Of a stretch of 64,000 nucleotides of DNA, positions 7,441-15,573 are shown in pieces. The notes beneath the pieces were generated by a model, which saw only the letters and a program-made list of their open reading frames with translations, was not told the DNA's origin and made no database searches. The position numbers were made by a program, and so were the translations under genes. The stretch's first letter is position 1. Each line of letters begins with the position of its first letter. The DNA is from Advenella mimigardefordensis DPN7 (GTDB lineage Bacteria; Pseudomonadota; Gammaproteobacteria; Burkholderiales; Burkholderiaceae_B): positions 1,178,001-1,242,000 of the forward strand of contig NZ_CP003915.1 in the NCBI RefSeq assembly GCF_000521505.1, read 5' to 3'.

Positions 7441-10092
7441 ATGAGTGTCGATTTCAGTCAGTTCTTTAATGGTCCGATTCGTGAAAGCCTGATTGCGCAG
7501 GTTTCCGACTATCTGGATATTTCCCGCCAGCAGGCGACGACCGCATACGATAAGGCGGTCGCGCTGGTTATCGGTGCGATGGCGCGGCAGGCGGGCAAGC
7601 CCGAGGGGGCGCGGGAGCTGGCAGCCCATATACACAATAGTCAGACCCAGACCAGCCTGACCTCCAGCGCATTATCGCCCACGGTACTCACCAACGATCA
7701 GTTCGCGCAGATTGTGACGCTGGGCCAAAGCGAACAGGCGGTGATTCTGGGCGCTCAGCAGGAAGCGGTAACGTCTCATCTGGAAGTGGCTACCGGCCTG
7801 GATACGCAGGCGGTGGGATCGCTGTTGTCCATTGTCGTACCGTTTGTGCTTTCCTTTCTGAAAAACAATATCACAACTGAAAGTACACCGGCCAAGACGC
7901 TGCCGGTGTTGCTGGCAACGCAGGCACCACATGTGGCCGCCCAGCTGGATGCACCCGCGCTCGCAGCGCTTGGTGAAGAGAGTCTGGAAGGTTTGTTCGG
8001 CGCGGATGCGCTGGCTGCGGCTGACGCGAACACCGCTGCGGCCTCGCCAAACGGTCGGCAAGGGGATGCACAGGGCGCTGCCGCACGTGATAAACCAGCC
8101 AACGGCTGGTTCAAATGGGTGCTGACGCTGGCCGTGGTGCTGGCAGGTGCGGCCTGGATCAAAAGTTGTACGCAATCGGATACGGCCGATACCGAAAACG
8201 CCAAGTCGGCAGCGCAGCAACAGTCCACAGCGGATGCGCCTGCTGCCGAAAACGTGACCGTAACGCCAGCAACACCTGTAGCGCCGGCAGCCGATACCTC
8301 GACGGGTGAAGGCAGCAAGGCGACCGAATCGGGCGGCGCGGCAGAACCTTCTGCCAATTTCCCTGAGCCTGCTGCAACACAATCAGCCAGCCCAGGTGCT
8401 TCAGCAGCAACGGGTGAGGGTGCGCAGGCAGGGCAAGAACAATCGGAAACGACCCAGCCAGAGCGTGCAGATCAATCAGCAACGCCCGACTCCGCCGCAA
8501 CTGCAGCCGCTACGGACGCTGCAGAGAGTGCATCTGCAACCCCTGCAGAATCGAATACGGACGGTCCAACTTATGGTCAGGCCAGTGACAGCATGGAGCC
8601 CGATGCGCAGGAAGGCGCAGCCTCTGCAACTGCTCCCGCTTCTGCAGATACCAGTGCCGCTGGTTCTTCTACGGAGCCAGCCGGACAGCAGGCCACCGAG
8701 GCGACGCAAGAGACCGGGACCGGTGGCGCCCCTGCAGACACGACAGAGACAGGCCATACTTCATCTGTGCAGGAGGCTGCAACACAGGATGCTGCAGCCA
8801 CCACGAGCGCATCAGATGCGTCTGGCGCTGCGGCTGAACAAGCCGCAACTGGCAGCACAGCAACTGACAATGCAACAACGAGTGGCGCGGCAGCCGATAG
8901 TACTGCTGCTGGCAATGCAGTAACAGACAATGTGGCAGCGGACAATGCGGCATCTGGCAAGACAACAACCTTTGCCGAACCTGCTCCACTTGCTGAAAAG
9001 CCGGCAGCCGCTGCTGCTGAGCAAACCGCTGCTGCTGAGCAAACCACAGAGCCACAGGACACAACGGGCAAAACGACGAGTTTCGGTGAGTCCGAAGCGT
9101 TCGACAGCGCTGTCAAGCCAGCGCAGCCACAAGAGGGTAGCACTGATCAACCTTCCGATACGCCAGCCGAAAGTGCGACAGGCAATGGCGGGGCGGCGCA
9201 GCCTTCAGCATCGGACATGTCTTCTGGTAAAACGACGACATTTGGCAGCGCAGAACCAGATGCTGCTGCGGCCGCCAATCCGGCACAGACGGACGGTACT
9301 GCCGCATCCGCCGGCGCTGCAGGTCAATCAGCAGTGTCAACCGCAGACAGCGCACAGGCTAACGGCAGCGCTGTTGCCCGGGTTCAGCTTGAGCGTGACG
9401 GTGATGCGCTGCGAATCAGCGGGACGGTGCCGTCAGAGTCGGCACGCAATCGCATTTTGAACGCAGCCAAGTTGATTGATGGCCATAGCAAAATAGAAGA
9501 TGAACTGAAAGTGGATAGTCAGGCAGCCGCATTAGCGTTCGATGACTATTCAGGCTTGCTTAGCCTGCTTCGTGGCTATCACGATGTGAATGTCAGTCTG
9601 GAGCGGGCGAAACTGACATTGACTGGACAAGTCTCATCCGACGCGGAAAAAGAGACGTTGACGACAAGGATTCAGAATCTGCTGGGTGACAGTATTCAGG
9701 TTGATAATCAGGCCTCGGTTGTCGCATCGGCCCAGACGGCCGCCACCCAAGGGGCAAAAACGCCGGAAACCATACCGCTGGTGCAATTTGCTTCCGGCAG
9801 CGCACAGGTTGATAGCCGTTTCCACGATAGCCTTGATAAGTACGCGCAGCAACTGAAAGAGAATGGCAAATCGGTGCGACTGGTTGGGTATGCTGATGAG
9901 TCCGGTAGCGAGCCAGGTAATGAAACGCTGTCGCAACGCCGGGCTGAATCGGTCAAGGCATATCTGATTTTGCGTGGCGTGCAGGCCCGGCAGATTCAGA
10001 CCGAAGGGCAGGGAACCCAGGCCCCCGTGGCTGACAATACCACTCAGGAGGGGCGCGCCAGGAACCGCCGTGTGGAGATCCACGAGCAATGA
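7441..10092 (+). CDS. Envelope protein: YidB-like (DUF937) - TM - Ala/Thr-rich linker - BON - OmpA
   Basis: An 883-aa mosaic. Residues 1-150 resemble the YidB/DUF937 domain ('VDFSQFFNGPI', 'GSLLSIVVPFVLSFL'). One membrane segment spans about 223-243. Residues 250-640 are low-complexity Ala/Thr/Ser/Gln with three copies of GKTT(T/S)F at about 8956, 9067 and 9226. A BON-like region covers about 645-760. The C-terminus from about 778 is an OmpA peptidoglycan-binding domain ('VGYADESGSEPGNETLSQRR', 'EGRARNRRVEI'). The layout suggests an inner-membrane anchor, a periplasmic spacer and a wall-binding head. The ATG at 7441 has AAGGTGTGAGG upstream. Confidence 0.85.
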   Translation: MSVDFSQFFNGPIRESLIAQVSDYLDISRQQATTAYDKAVALVIGAMARQAGKPEGARELAAHIHNSQTQTSLTSSALSPTVLTNDQFAQIVTLGQSEQAVILGAQQEAVTSHLEVATGLDTQAVGSLLSIVVPFVLSFLKNNITTESTPAKTLPVLLATQAPHVAAQLDAPALAALGEESLEGLFGADALAAADANTAAASPNGRQGDAQGAAARDKPANGWFKWVLTLAVVLAGAAWIKSCTQSDTADTENAKSAAQQQSTADAPAAENVTVTPATPVAPAADTSTGEGSKATESGGAAEPSANFPEPAATQSASPGASAATGEGAQAGQEQSETTQPERADQSATPDSAATAAATDAAESASATPAESNTDGPTYGQASDSMEPDAQEGAASATAPASADTSAAGSSTEPAGQQATEATQETGTGGAPADTTETGHTSSVQEAATQDAAATTSASDASGAAAEQAATGSTATDNATTSGAAADSTAAGNAVTDNVAADNAASGKTTTFAEPAPLAEKPAAAAAEQTAAAEQTTEPQDTTGKTTSFGESEAFDSAVKPAQPQEGSTDQPSDTPAESATGNGGAAQPSASDMSSGKTTTFGSAEPDAAAAANPAQTDGTAASAGAAGQSAVSTADSAQANGSAVARVQLERDGDALRISGTVPSESARNRILNAAKLIDGHSKIEDELKVDSQAAALAFDDYSGLLSLLRGYHDVNVSLERAKLTLTGQVSSDAEKETLTTRIQNLLGDSIQVDNQASVVASAQTAATQGAKTPETIPLVQFASGSAQVDSRFHDSLDKYAQQLKENGKSVRLVGYADESGSEPGNETLSQRRAESVKAYLILRGVQARQIQTEGQGTQAPVADNTTQEGRARNRRVEIHEQ

Positions 10093-10203
10093 TGAGCAGA
10101 CGGTTGCCAGGCAGAGAGCATCTCAATGTGTGATCTGCCTGCGTGGCAGGGCTGCCACTCAACTTATGCAGGGCGAAAGCGATCAAAGCCTGATCAGTGA
10201 AGC

Positions 10204-10230
10204 AAAAGCCGGACTTTTGGTCCGGCTTTT
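10204..10230 (+). terminator. Terminator behind the OmpA-domain gene
   Basis: AAAAGCCGGAC and GTCCGGCTTTT form a perfect 11-bp hairpin with a 5-nt loop. Confidence 0.85.
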
Positions 10231-10299
10231 GTGTCTGTCGCACCGTTACTTTGCAGCTTTCGGTTTAACACGCAGGAGCACCCTGGCTTTGCGGTGTTG

Positions 10300-10800
10300 T
10301 CAGTCGTCTGCGAATGGTGCACCAACTACTGCGCAGCCGGAATATTTTCTGTTTTTGTAAAACAATTCGGCGCTCAGGTCATACGTGCCATGAGGACTGA
10401 TACAGGGTTTTTGATTGATGATCAGATTGACAATATTTTTGCTTTGCCTGTTTGACTGTCTTGTTGTGTAATCTTTCGCTAAAAATCTGAGCCCGCCTTG
10501 GTAATCAAACCGTTCAGCCGTCAGCGTGGCGACCTGAGTCGCGGATCGTTCGATTTGCAATATGGGCCCGTCAATAACCGCACTCCAGGCGTTAGGCGAG
10601 GTACCGAAAGCGGTGAATGCACGAGCGGGTAGACTGATGTTGCCTGCCGTTAAGTTTCCTGTCGTCATTGGGTCGGGTTTTGGCTGGCGTATTCTGGAAA
10701 GGCCGTTTTGCGAACGTGTACCAGCACCAGAGAATGGCGTGCAAGCGGTGAGCGGTAGGATCAGGCAGCATAAAACGAGCAATGAATTAGTAGCGTTCAT
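10300..10800 (-). CDS. Putative lipoprotein
   Basis: A 166-aa protein with a lipoprotein signal peptide; the lipobox is 'LTAC' at residues 17-20. The mature part has 'FTAFGTSPNAWSAVIDG' and a C-terminal 'KYSGCAVVG'. This resembles the periplasmic domain of COG3650-type proteins (a weak match by eye). It stands alone on the minus strand. Function unknown. Confidence 0.7.
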   Translation of the reverse strand: MNATNSLLVLCCLILPLTACTPFSGAGTRSQNGLSRIRQPKPDPMTTGNLTAGNISLPARAFTAFGTSPNAWSAVIDGPILQIERSATQVATLTAERFDYQGGLRFLAKDYTTRQSNRQSKNIVNLIINQKPCISPHGTYDLSAELFYKNRKYSGCAVVGAPFADD

Positions 10801-10939
10801 TTTGTATGCCTTGAAAAATCGGTGTTTTCATCCCGTATGCGTTGCCAGGTTTGAGTTTTGCTGATTGTGGCTAGTGGCACCATGGATAGACTTTTATTAC
10901 GCGAAATGGGTATCAAACACCCCGCGCCCTAGCTTAATA

Positions 10940-10980
10940 TAAAAAAAGACGTAACAATTCTAACATTGTCACGTCTTTAT
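10940..10980 (-). terminator. Terminator behind the YeeE/TsuA gene
   Basis: An AT-rich hairpin (AAAGACGT...ACGTCTTT). Read on the minus strand it ends in seven T, placing it after the stop of the leftward transporter gene at 11037. Confidence 0.7.
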
Positions 10981-11036
10981 CATCGTTGATTTCGGTCAAT
11001 AAATTGAGTCGACCCGCCGTAAATTACAACACTTCC

Positions 11037-12263
11037 TTAGCAGGCCGTTTGCGACGTTTTCTCCACAGTCAGGCCGAAAAAGGGGCGTATCCTGGTGCCG
11101 ATCACGTTGCCCGCAAAGGCGGCAACCAGCCACAACCAGCCATGCAGGCTACCCGACAGAATACCACTGAAATAGGCGCCGATATTACAACCGAAAGCCA
11201 GACGCGCGCCATACCCCAGGAGCAGACCGCCTAGAATCGCTGCCAGAATGGAGCGTGCAGGCAATGACCAGACCGGGGCAAATTTGCCTGCCAGACTGGC
11301 GGCCAGTAATGCACCCAGGACAATCCCGATGTCCATGACACTTGTAATATCATTGCGCAGCGGGGCAGCCAGTGATGCTGCTGCAGGCCCTTGCCAGAAT
11401 CCCCAGCCGCTGACGTCATAGCCGACGGCCATCAGTATTTTCGAGCCCCACAAAGCAAAGGCAGAGGTAATGCCCCATGGGCGTCCCGCCAATGCCAGCG
11501 TAGCGAAGTTGAGCAGGACGAGCACAACGGAGCCAATAACCAGCGGCCATGGGCCCGAAAGCAGTCTGCCCCAGCCACCGGCTTTACCGGCGCTGACCGC
11601 AGACGAAATCAATGTGCCATGCCGACGTTTTTCAGCCCAGATTGTGAACAGGGCAATGGCCAGAAACAATACAAAGTTACTGATCAGAGCGGTGGACACA
11701 CCCCATTCCTTCACGATTGAATACGGCGCGAACGACGGCTGTGCCGCCCACCATGGCAGATGTGCGGCGCCGATGACCGAGCCGATAATGAAACCGATCA
11801 GCGTAATAATCATGCGTGTGCTGCCGCCGCCGACAGTGTACAGCGTGCCTGAGGCGCAGCCGCCCCCCATTTGCATGCCAATGCCGAAGATAAAGGCGCC
11901 GACCAATACCGAGGTGCCAACCGGGCTGACAAACCCGCTCACGTTCTGGCCCCACAGTGAACCATTACCCAGTACAGGGAAAAAGAGCAGGCAGCCAAAT
12001 GCCAGCATCAGCATTTGTGCGCGTAGTCCGGCGCCACGCCGATCAGAAATAAATACGCGCCAGGACGAAGTGAAGCCAAACGCGCTGTGATAGAGTGTCG
12101 CGCCCAGCAGGGCGCCGACGATCCACAATGCAGCCTGGCGGCCGCTGACGGCGCCATTCAGGTAGATAAGGCCCAGTATGATCAGTGCTGCTGATATTGC
12201 GGCGGGAACCAGGTTGATCTGTGAACGCGCAGGGGGTACAAGGGTGGAAGGATTCGAGGCCAT
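11037..12263 (-). CDS. tsuA: YeeE/YedE-family thiosulfate (sulfur) transporter
   Basis: A 408-aa polytopic membrane protein with about nine or more hydrophobic segments. The conserved cysteine motifs are present: GGGCASG at about 133-139 and FGCNIGAYFSG near 357-367. In TsuA these cysteines relay thiosulfate through the channel. The length matches the fused two-repeat form. No tusA-like partner gene is adjacent. The substrate is inferred from the family. Confidence 0.85.
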   Translation of the reverse strand: MASNPSTLVPPARSQINLVPAAISAALIILGLIYLNGAVSGRQAALWIVGALLGATLYHSAFGFTSSWRVFISDRRGAGLRAQMLMLAFGCLLFFPVLGNGSLWGQNVSGFVSPVGTSVLVGAFIFGIGMQMGGGCASGTLYTVGGGSTRMIITLIGFIIGSVIGAAHLPWWAAQPSFAPYSIVKEWGVSTALISNFVLFLAIALFTIWAEKRRHGTLISSAVSAGKAGGWGRLLSGPWPLVIGSVVLVLLNFATLALAGRPWGITSAFALWGSKILMAVGYDVSGWGFWQGPAAASLAAPLRNDITSVMDIGIVLGALLAASLAGKFAPVWSLPARSILAAILGGLLLGYGARLAFGCNIGAYFSGILSGSLHGWLWLVAAFAGNVIGTRIRPFFGLTVEKTSQTAC

Positions 12264-12534
12264 GATGAACTAGTCGCCCGGGTGACGACGCTGAGTGTAA
12301 AAAAATGATCTTACGCCGTAGAGTAATTGAAGCATAGCGGCGCATGGTTTTATTTTAAGGACCTGTGCGGAAAGGGCGCCCGGGTAACCTTGCTGGTGGC
12401 AGGGTTGTCACTGTAGCACAGGAGGGCGCTTGCGGCTTCGGGGCGTAATGCAGGACAGTGCAAAAGCGCGCAAATGGATGGCCTGCAGTCAACAACCTGA
12501 ACCTGACACTGCAGGCGCGTATGCGCACTAAAGA

Positions 12535-12744
12535 TCAGCAAAAATAGTGATTCGCAACGTATTTGCGTACATGACTCGTATCCAGAAAATCAATATCGCT
12601 GCGTAGGCGCTCGTTTTCGACAAGGCCGACGAATTTGAGCGCCTGTTCGTCGCTCAACGTGCGCGTTTGCCCATTCTCGTAATGGAATTTGACGCCTGGT
12701 ATACCGTACTCGTACAGGATGCTCACTGACCGAACGCGATTCAT
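12535..12744 (-). CDS. Small conserved-looking hypothetical protein
   Basis: A 69-aa protein. The ATG at 12744 is chosen because GGAG lies 6 nt before it; a start 12 nt further up has no such site. It contains 'YEYGIPGVKFHYENGQTRTL', which looks like a small beta-rich domain. I do not recognise the family. Confidence 0.5.
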   Translation of the reverse strand: MNRVRSVSILYEYGIPGVKFHYENGQTRTLSDEQALKFVGLVENERLRSDIDFLDTSHVRKYVANHYFC

Positions 12745-12756
12745 AATGACCTCCAA

Positions 12757-13141
12757 ATAATATGTATATAGACCGCTCGAACGATTAAGAGTAACTGTCC
12801 GATCTGCCTATGCAGCCGCCTGAGCCAATTGTTCCGGAGGCGCTTTACAAGGATTGATGATTATTAAAATTAATACCTTGAATGTTGTATTCGCTTGTGC
12901 AGAAGCTGCATGTCCGGCAGATAGCATGAGCGTAATTAGCATCCATTAAAGCAAGTTGTATCAAATGGCGCCGCGTAACAGGGCGCGGCGATAAATCTTG
13001 CAACTGAAATAAAACAAGGGTTGGTGAGACTGCTGCAACTTAGTAAATACCGTGACTACTGGTACCGCATCATAATTAATACGATATGTGAAAATATGCT
13101 ACTGGTTATTTCATAAAATATCAATAGGGGAAAATTAATTT
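12757..13141. other. Intergenic region with a possible 30-aa peptide and a GC hairpin
   Basis: No gene of normal size is seen. An ATG at 12857 preceded by AAGG opens a 30-codon frame to 12949 (weak). CGCCGCG/CGCGGCG at about 12968-12990 forms a 7-bp stem without a T run. The rest is AT-rich and probably holds the promoter for the WG-repeat gene. Confidence 0.4.
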
Positions 13142-13252
13142 TTGAAAAGCCCGGGTTATGACGACCTTAAATCCCGCAGGCGGCCCGATGAATGGTTAGC
13201 AGAGCTGCTGAGGCCTACGCTGTGCAGCGTTTTTTGCTGGTATGCTTATCCG

Positions 13253-13663
13253 ATGAACAATTTCAAATCGATTGTCGCGCTCACCTTGCTGCTTTCAGTG
13301 GCGCACCCTGTATGGGCTAAAAGCGATGGGGGCGACGGGCCCAGGCTTGTACGGGACAATGAGGGCTGGGTATACGTGGACAGAGATAACCGCCCGGTCT
13401 TGCGACCCTATATTTTTGACAATGGCCCCGATTATTTCGAGGAAGGCTTAGCGCGTTTCGTTGAGAACGGGAAGATGGGTTTTCACGATAAAGCGTTGAA
13501 CATCATTATTCCGGCGAAATACGACTTTGTGTATCCGTTCGAAAACGGCATAGCCAGCGCCGGTACTCGGTGCAGGACACAAAAGCATGGAGAGCATTCT
13601 TCTGTATTCTGTGAGAAATGGGAGAATGTACACAAGCCCAAAGAATCTGGGCGACCCGGTTAA
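13253..13663 (+). CDS. WG-repeat-containing exported protein, probably truncated
   Basis: A 136-aa protein from the ATG at 13253. It has a signal peptide of about 22 residues ('IVALTLLLSVAHPVWA') and then WG-type beta repeats: 'EGLARFVENGKMGFHDKALN' and 'IIPAKYDFVYPFENG'. The next repeat starts ('HGEHSSVFCEKWENV') but the frame ends at GRPG. A third repeat would normally continue, so the 3' end is probably lost. The following 360 bp look like decayed DNA. Confidence 0.6.
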   Translation: MNNFKSIVALTLLLSVAHPVWAKSDGGDGPRLVRDNEGWVYVDRDNRPVLRPYIFDNGPDYFEEGLARFVENGKMGFHDKALNIIIPAKYDFVYPFENGIASAGTRCRTQKHGEHSSVFCEKWENVHKPKESGRPG

Positions 13664-14022
13664 TGAATCAGATTTGGTGAATGCCCGTCCCTCGTTTATG
13701 GCGTAGAGCCCGTAGATGTAGCGTTTTTCCAAATCCAACGGTATCACCGAAGGCCTCCATACTAAAATGGAAATGCTATCGCGCCGTGCGTATGGGTTCA
13801 GGAATGTTGAGAATTACCGACTGAGGGTCTTGGCCCAATGCGGTTGGAATGGCGTGATCAACAGAGTTTGGTGAATGCCCATCCCCCGTTTATGGCGTAG
13901 AGCCTATAGAGCCTGGTGTAGTGTCGGCCAGAATGGCATTGTGCTGAGCGATGCCGCAATTGCGGAACGATCGGGTTTCGTTTATCGCCTTTCGTTTATT
14001 GCCCTGAAACCCGCATATATAC
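13664..14022. repeat. Gene-free host DNA with a 38-bp direct repeat
   Basis: 13673-13710 and 13867-13904 are identical except for two bases, 194 bp apart. On the minus strand both encode versions of the peptide LYAINEGRAFTK, so they may be copies of a lost coding repeat. No intact gene is seen before the attachment site. Confidence 0.6.
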
Positions 14023-14069
14023 TGGAGGCGCAGAGCGGAGTCGAACCGCTCTGGACGGATTTGCAATCC
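14023..14069 (-). other. Prophage attachment site: 3' fragment of tRNA-Cys
   Basis: Read on the minus strand this is an anticodon arm with GCA (TTGCAAA loop), a perfect T arm (AGCGG-TTCGACT-CCGCT), the 3' acceptor strand and CCA. The D arm and 5' acceptor are missing: beyond 14069 the sequence no longer pairs. It adjoins an integrase gene. This is the classic att core left when a phage integrates into a tRNA 3' half. The orientation predicts the complete tRNA-Cys at the far (right) end of the prophage. Confidence 0.85.
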
Positions 14070-14109
14070 GGGCTATGTTTGAGCATTGGCGCGGCTTACA
14101 GGCCCGTTT

Positions 14110-14185
14110 TAGTTCCTCAATCAACCAAATGTAGTGGCCTTGAAAGCCGCATAAACATTGATGGGTTGATTTTTTTGAGGAACTA
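14110..14185. repeat. Inverted repeat between att core and integrase
   Basis: TAGTTCCTCA-ATCAACC (14110-14126) is mirrored by GGTTGAT...GAGGAACTA (14164-14185), which has a T-run inserted in the arm. The position beside the att core suggests integrase arm-type or excisionase sites; a terminator for int is less likely. Confidence 0.5.
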
Positions 14186-14187
14186 TT

Positions 14188-15249
14188 TTAGCGGGTAGGG
14201 GTGACCTTCTGACCCCGGCGATTACGCAGATATATTTCAGTGGTTGCAAGGCGTTTATGCCCGAGTTGTTTCTGGGCTGCCCGAGGGTCTTGCTCGGCGT
14301 CCGCTTTGTCCGTCCCGGCCTTGGCGCGCAGGTCACGAACCTGAAACTCTACATCACCTATTTTGGCCTTAATTCGGGCTTGCCTGAGCCATTCTGACAC
14401 CGCCCGGGTCGTTACTGGCTTGCCCCATCGGTTCGTAATCAGGTAGGTGGTGACGATTTTGTACTGATTACGGCGCGCCCGGATGCGGTCGATCAATTGC
14501 TGCAGGTCAGGGCTGATTTGGAAGCGCAGTTTTTCTGAGGTCTTGCCTTGGCGGATGTACAGCACCCCATCTCGAATGTCATGATCGGTAATGCCTACCA
14601 CATCGGCGGGGCGCTGGCCGGTCAGATAGGCCAGATCCAGAGCGTCCCGTAATGGAGGGTCAGCAATATCCCATAGCCTCTGATACAGGTCATCCTCGAC
14701 GTATACGTCACGGGATTTCTCAGAGTGCATCTTGACGCCTTGCTTCGGATTGGGAGCGTTCGTTAACCCCATTTCACGGGCGTAATTGAACACAACTGAA
14801 AATGTCGCAATCTCACGATTTGCCCGCGTATGCCCGGTCGTTTTTGTGACTTTGCGTCCTCGTTCCTTCATCCACTGCACGGCTCGCTCTGCCCGCCAGC
14901 GTAGATACTGACGGATATTGACGGCTGCGATTTCTTCCAGCGGCGCATCTTCAAAAAACTCAATCAAAGGAACCCGATCTTTAAGAATGTCGGTTTGATA
15001 CCGGTCGGATTTTGACGGCAACTCTTTCTGAATGAACAGATCAAAGGCATCCTTGAAAGTTATTACCGACTTTGGCGCTGTCTGTTCCAGCTCAGCCCAT
15101 TTCTGGACTGCAAGTAAATAATCAGAGCCGAGAGCGATTTCAACGCGGGGGCTGCCACCCTTGTCATAGTAGTAATAAGTGCCGTACTTGCGTACCCGGA
15201 CCCGCATTCCCTTTGGTAAATTTGTGTATTTTGTCGGTTTTCTTCCCAT
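14188..15249 (-). CDS. int: Phage tyrosine integrase
   Basis: A 353-aa tyrosine recombinase. Residues 1-60 are a basic arm-binding domain ('MGRKPTKYTNLPKG'), followed by a core-binding SAM-like domain and a catalytic domain. Catalytic positions seen are Arg in 'TGQRPADV', the second Arg in 'VRDLRAKAGT' (where the usual His is Arg/Asp-like, as in many phage integrases), His in 'LGHKR' and the nucleophile Tyr in 'TTEIYLR'. It lies directly beside the tRNA-Cys att core, as expected. Confidence 0.95.
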   Translation of the reverse strand: MGRKPTKYTNLPKGMRVRVRKYGTYYYYDKGGSPRVEIALGSDYLLAVQKWAELEQTAPKSVITFKDAFDLFIQKELPSKSDRYQTDILKDRVPLIEFFEDAPLEEIAAVNIRQYLRWRAERAVQWMKERGRKVTKTTGHTRANREIATFSVVFNYAREMGLTNAPNPKQGVKMHSEKSRDVYVEDDLYQRLWDIADPPLRDALDLAYLTGQRPADVVGITDHDIRDGVLYIRQGKTSEKLRFQISPDLQQLIDRIRARRNQYKIVTTYLITNRWGKPVTTRAVSEWLRQARIKAKIGDVEFQVRDLRAKAGTDKADAEQDPRAAQKQLGHKRLATTEIYLRNRRGQKVTPTR

Positions 15250-15253
15250 CTCA

Positions 15254-15478
15254 TCACCCCATGCTTAACACCTTTGGCGTCCATTTCGGGCGGGCAGGTT
15301 CGGTTATTTTACGGTTTGTCAGCACTTCCCTGACAACAACTGGCCTATTGCGGGCATTTTCATAGAAGGGAATGCCTTGCTTGCGCAGCCAGTCGATCTG
15401 CAATTGATGCAGGGTGTGGCCGTCTTTGCCGCGACAAATGCCGGTCAATTCCTTCAATTCATCATCGGTCAGAAACAT
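15254..15478 (-). CDS. DUF4224 protein, probable excisionase-position protein
   Basis: A 74-aa protein with the DUF4224 pattern 'FLTDDELKELTG...QIDWLRKQGIPF...NRPVV'. These small proteins sit directly upstream of integrases in many prophages and look like winged-helix DNA binders. A directionality role is inferred from position. The stop is 5 bp before the integrase start. Confidence 0.8.
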   Translation of the reverse strand: MFLTDDELKELTGICRGKDGHTLHQLQIDWLRKQGIPFYENARNRPVVVREVLTNRKITEPARPKWTPKVLSMG

Positions 15479-15494
15479 AATTCATTTCTCCAAC

Positions 15495-15518
15495 AAAAAA
15501 CCCGCCGGCGGCAGGTTT
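15495..15518 (-). terminator. Terminator behind rtcB
   Basis: On the minus strand, AAACCtGCC-GCC-GGCGGGTTT is followed by T6, 55 bp after the rtcB stop. It separates the rtcB operon from DUF4224-int. Confidence 0.7.
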
Positions 15519-15573
15519 AGATATTTCTGGGACGTGGCGAGAAATCGCCGGATGTGGTCGGGGTGGAAGGTCA

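Noticed and set aside
8306..9460. Long alternative frames within the OmpA-domain gene
   Set aside because: They arise from the GC-rich Ala/Thr/Gln repeat region and are Arg/Pro/Gln noise without starts or domains.
11470..12090. 206-codon plus-strand frame
   Set aside because: Shadow of the YeeE/TsuA transporter, no recognisable domains.
14023..14110. Complete tRNA-Cys gene
   Set aside because: Only the anticodon arm, T arm, 3' acceptor strand and CCA are present. The 5' half does not pair, so it is an att fragment.
13875..14198. 107-codon plus-strand frame over the att site
   Set aside because: It runs through the tRNA fragment and the inverted repeat and has no protein-like features.
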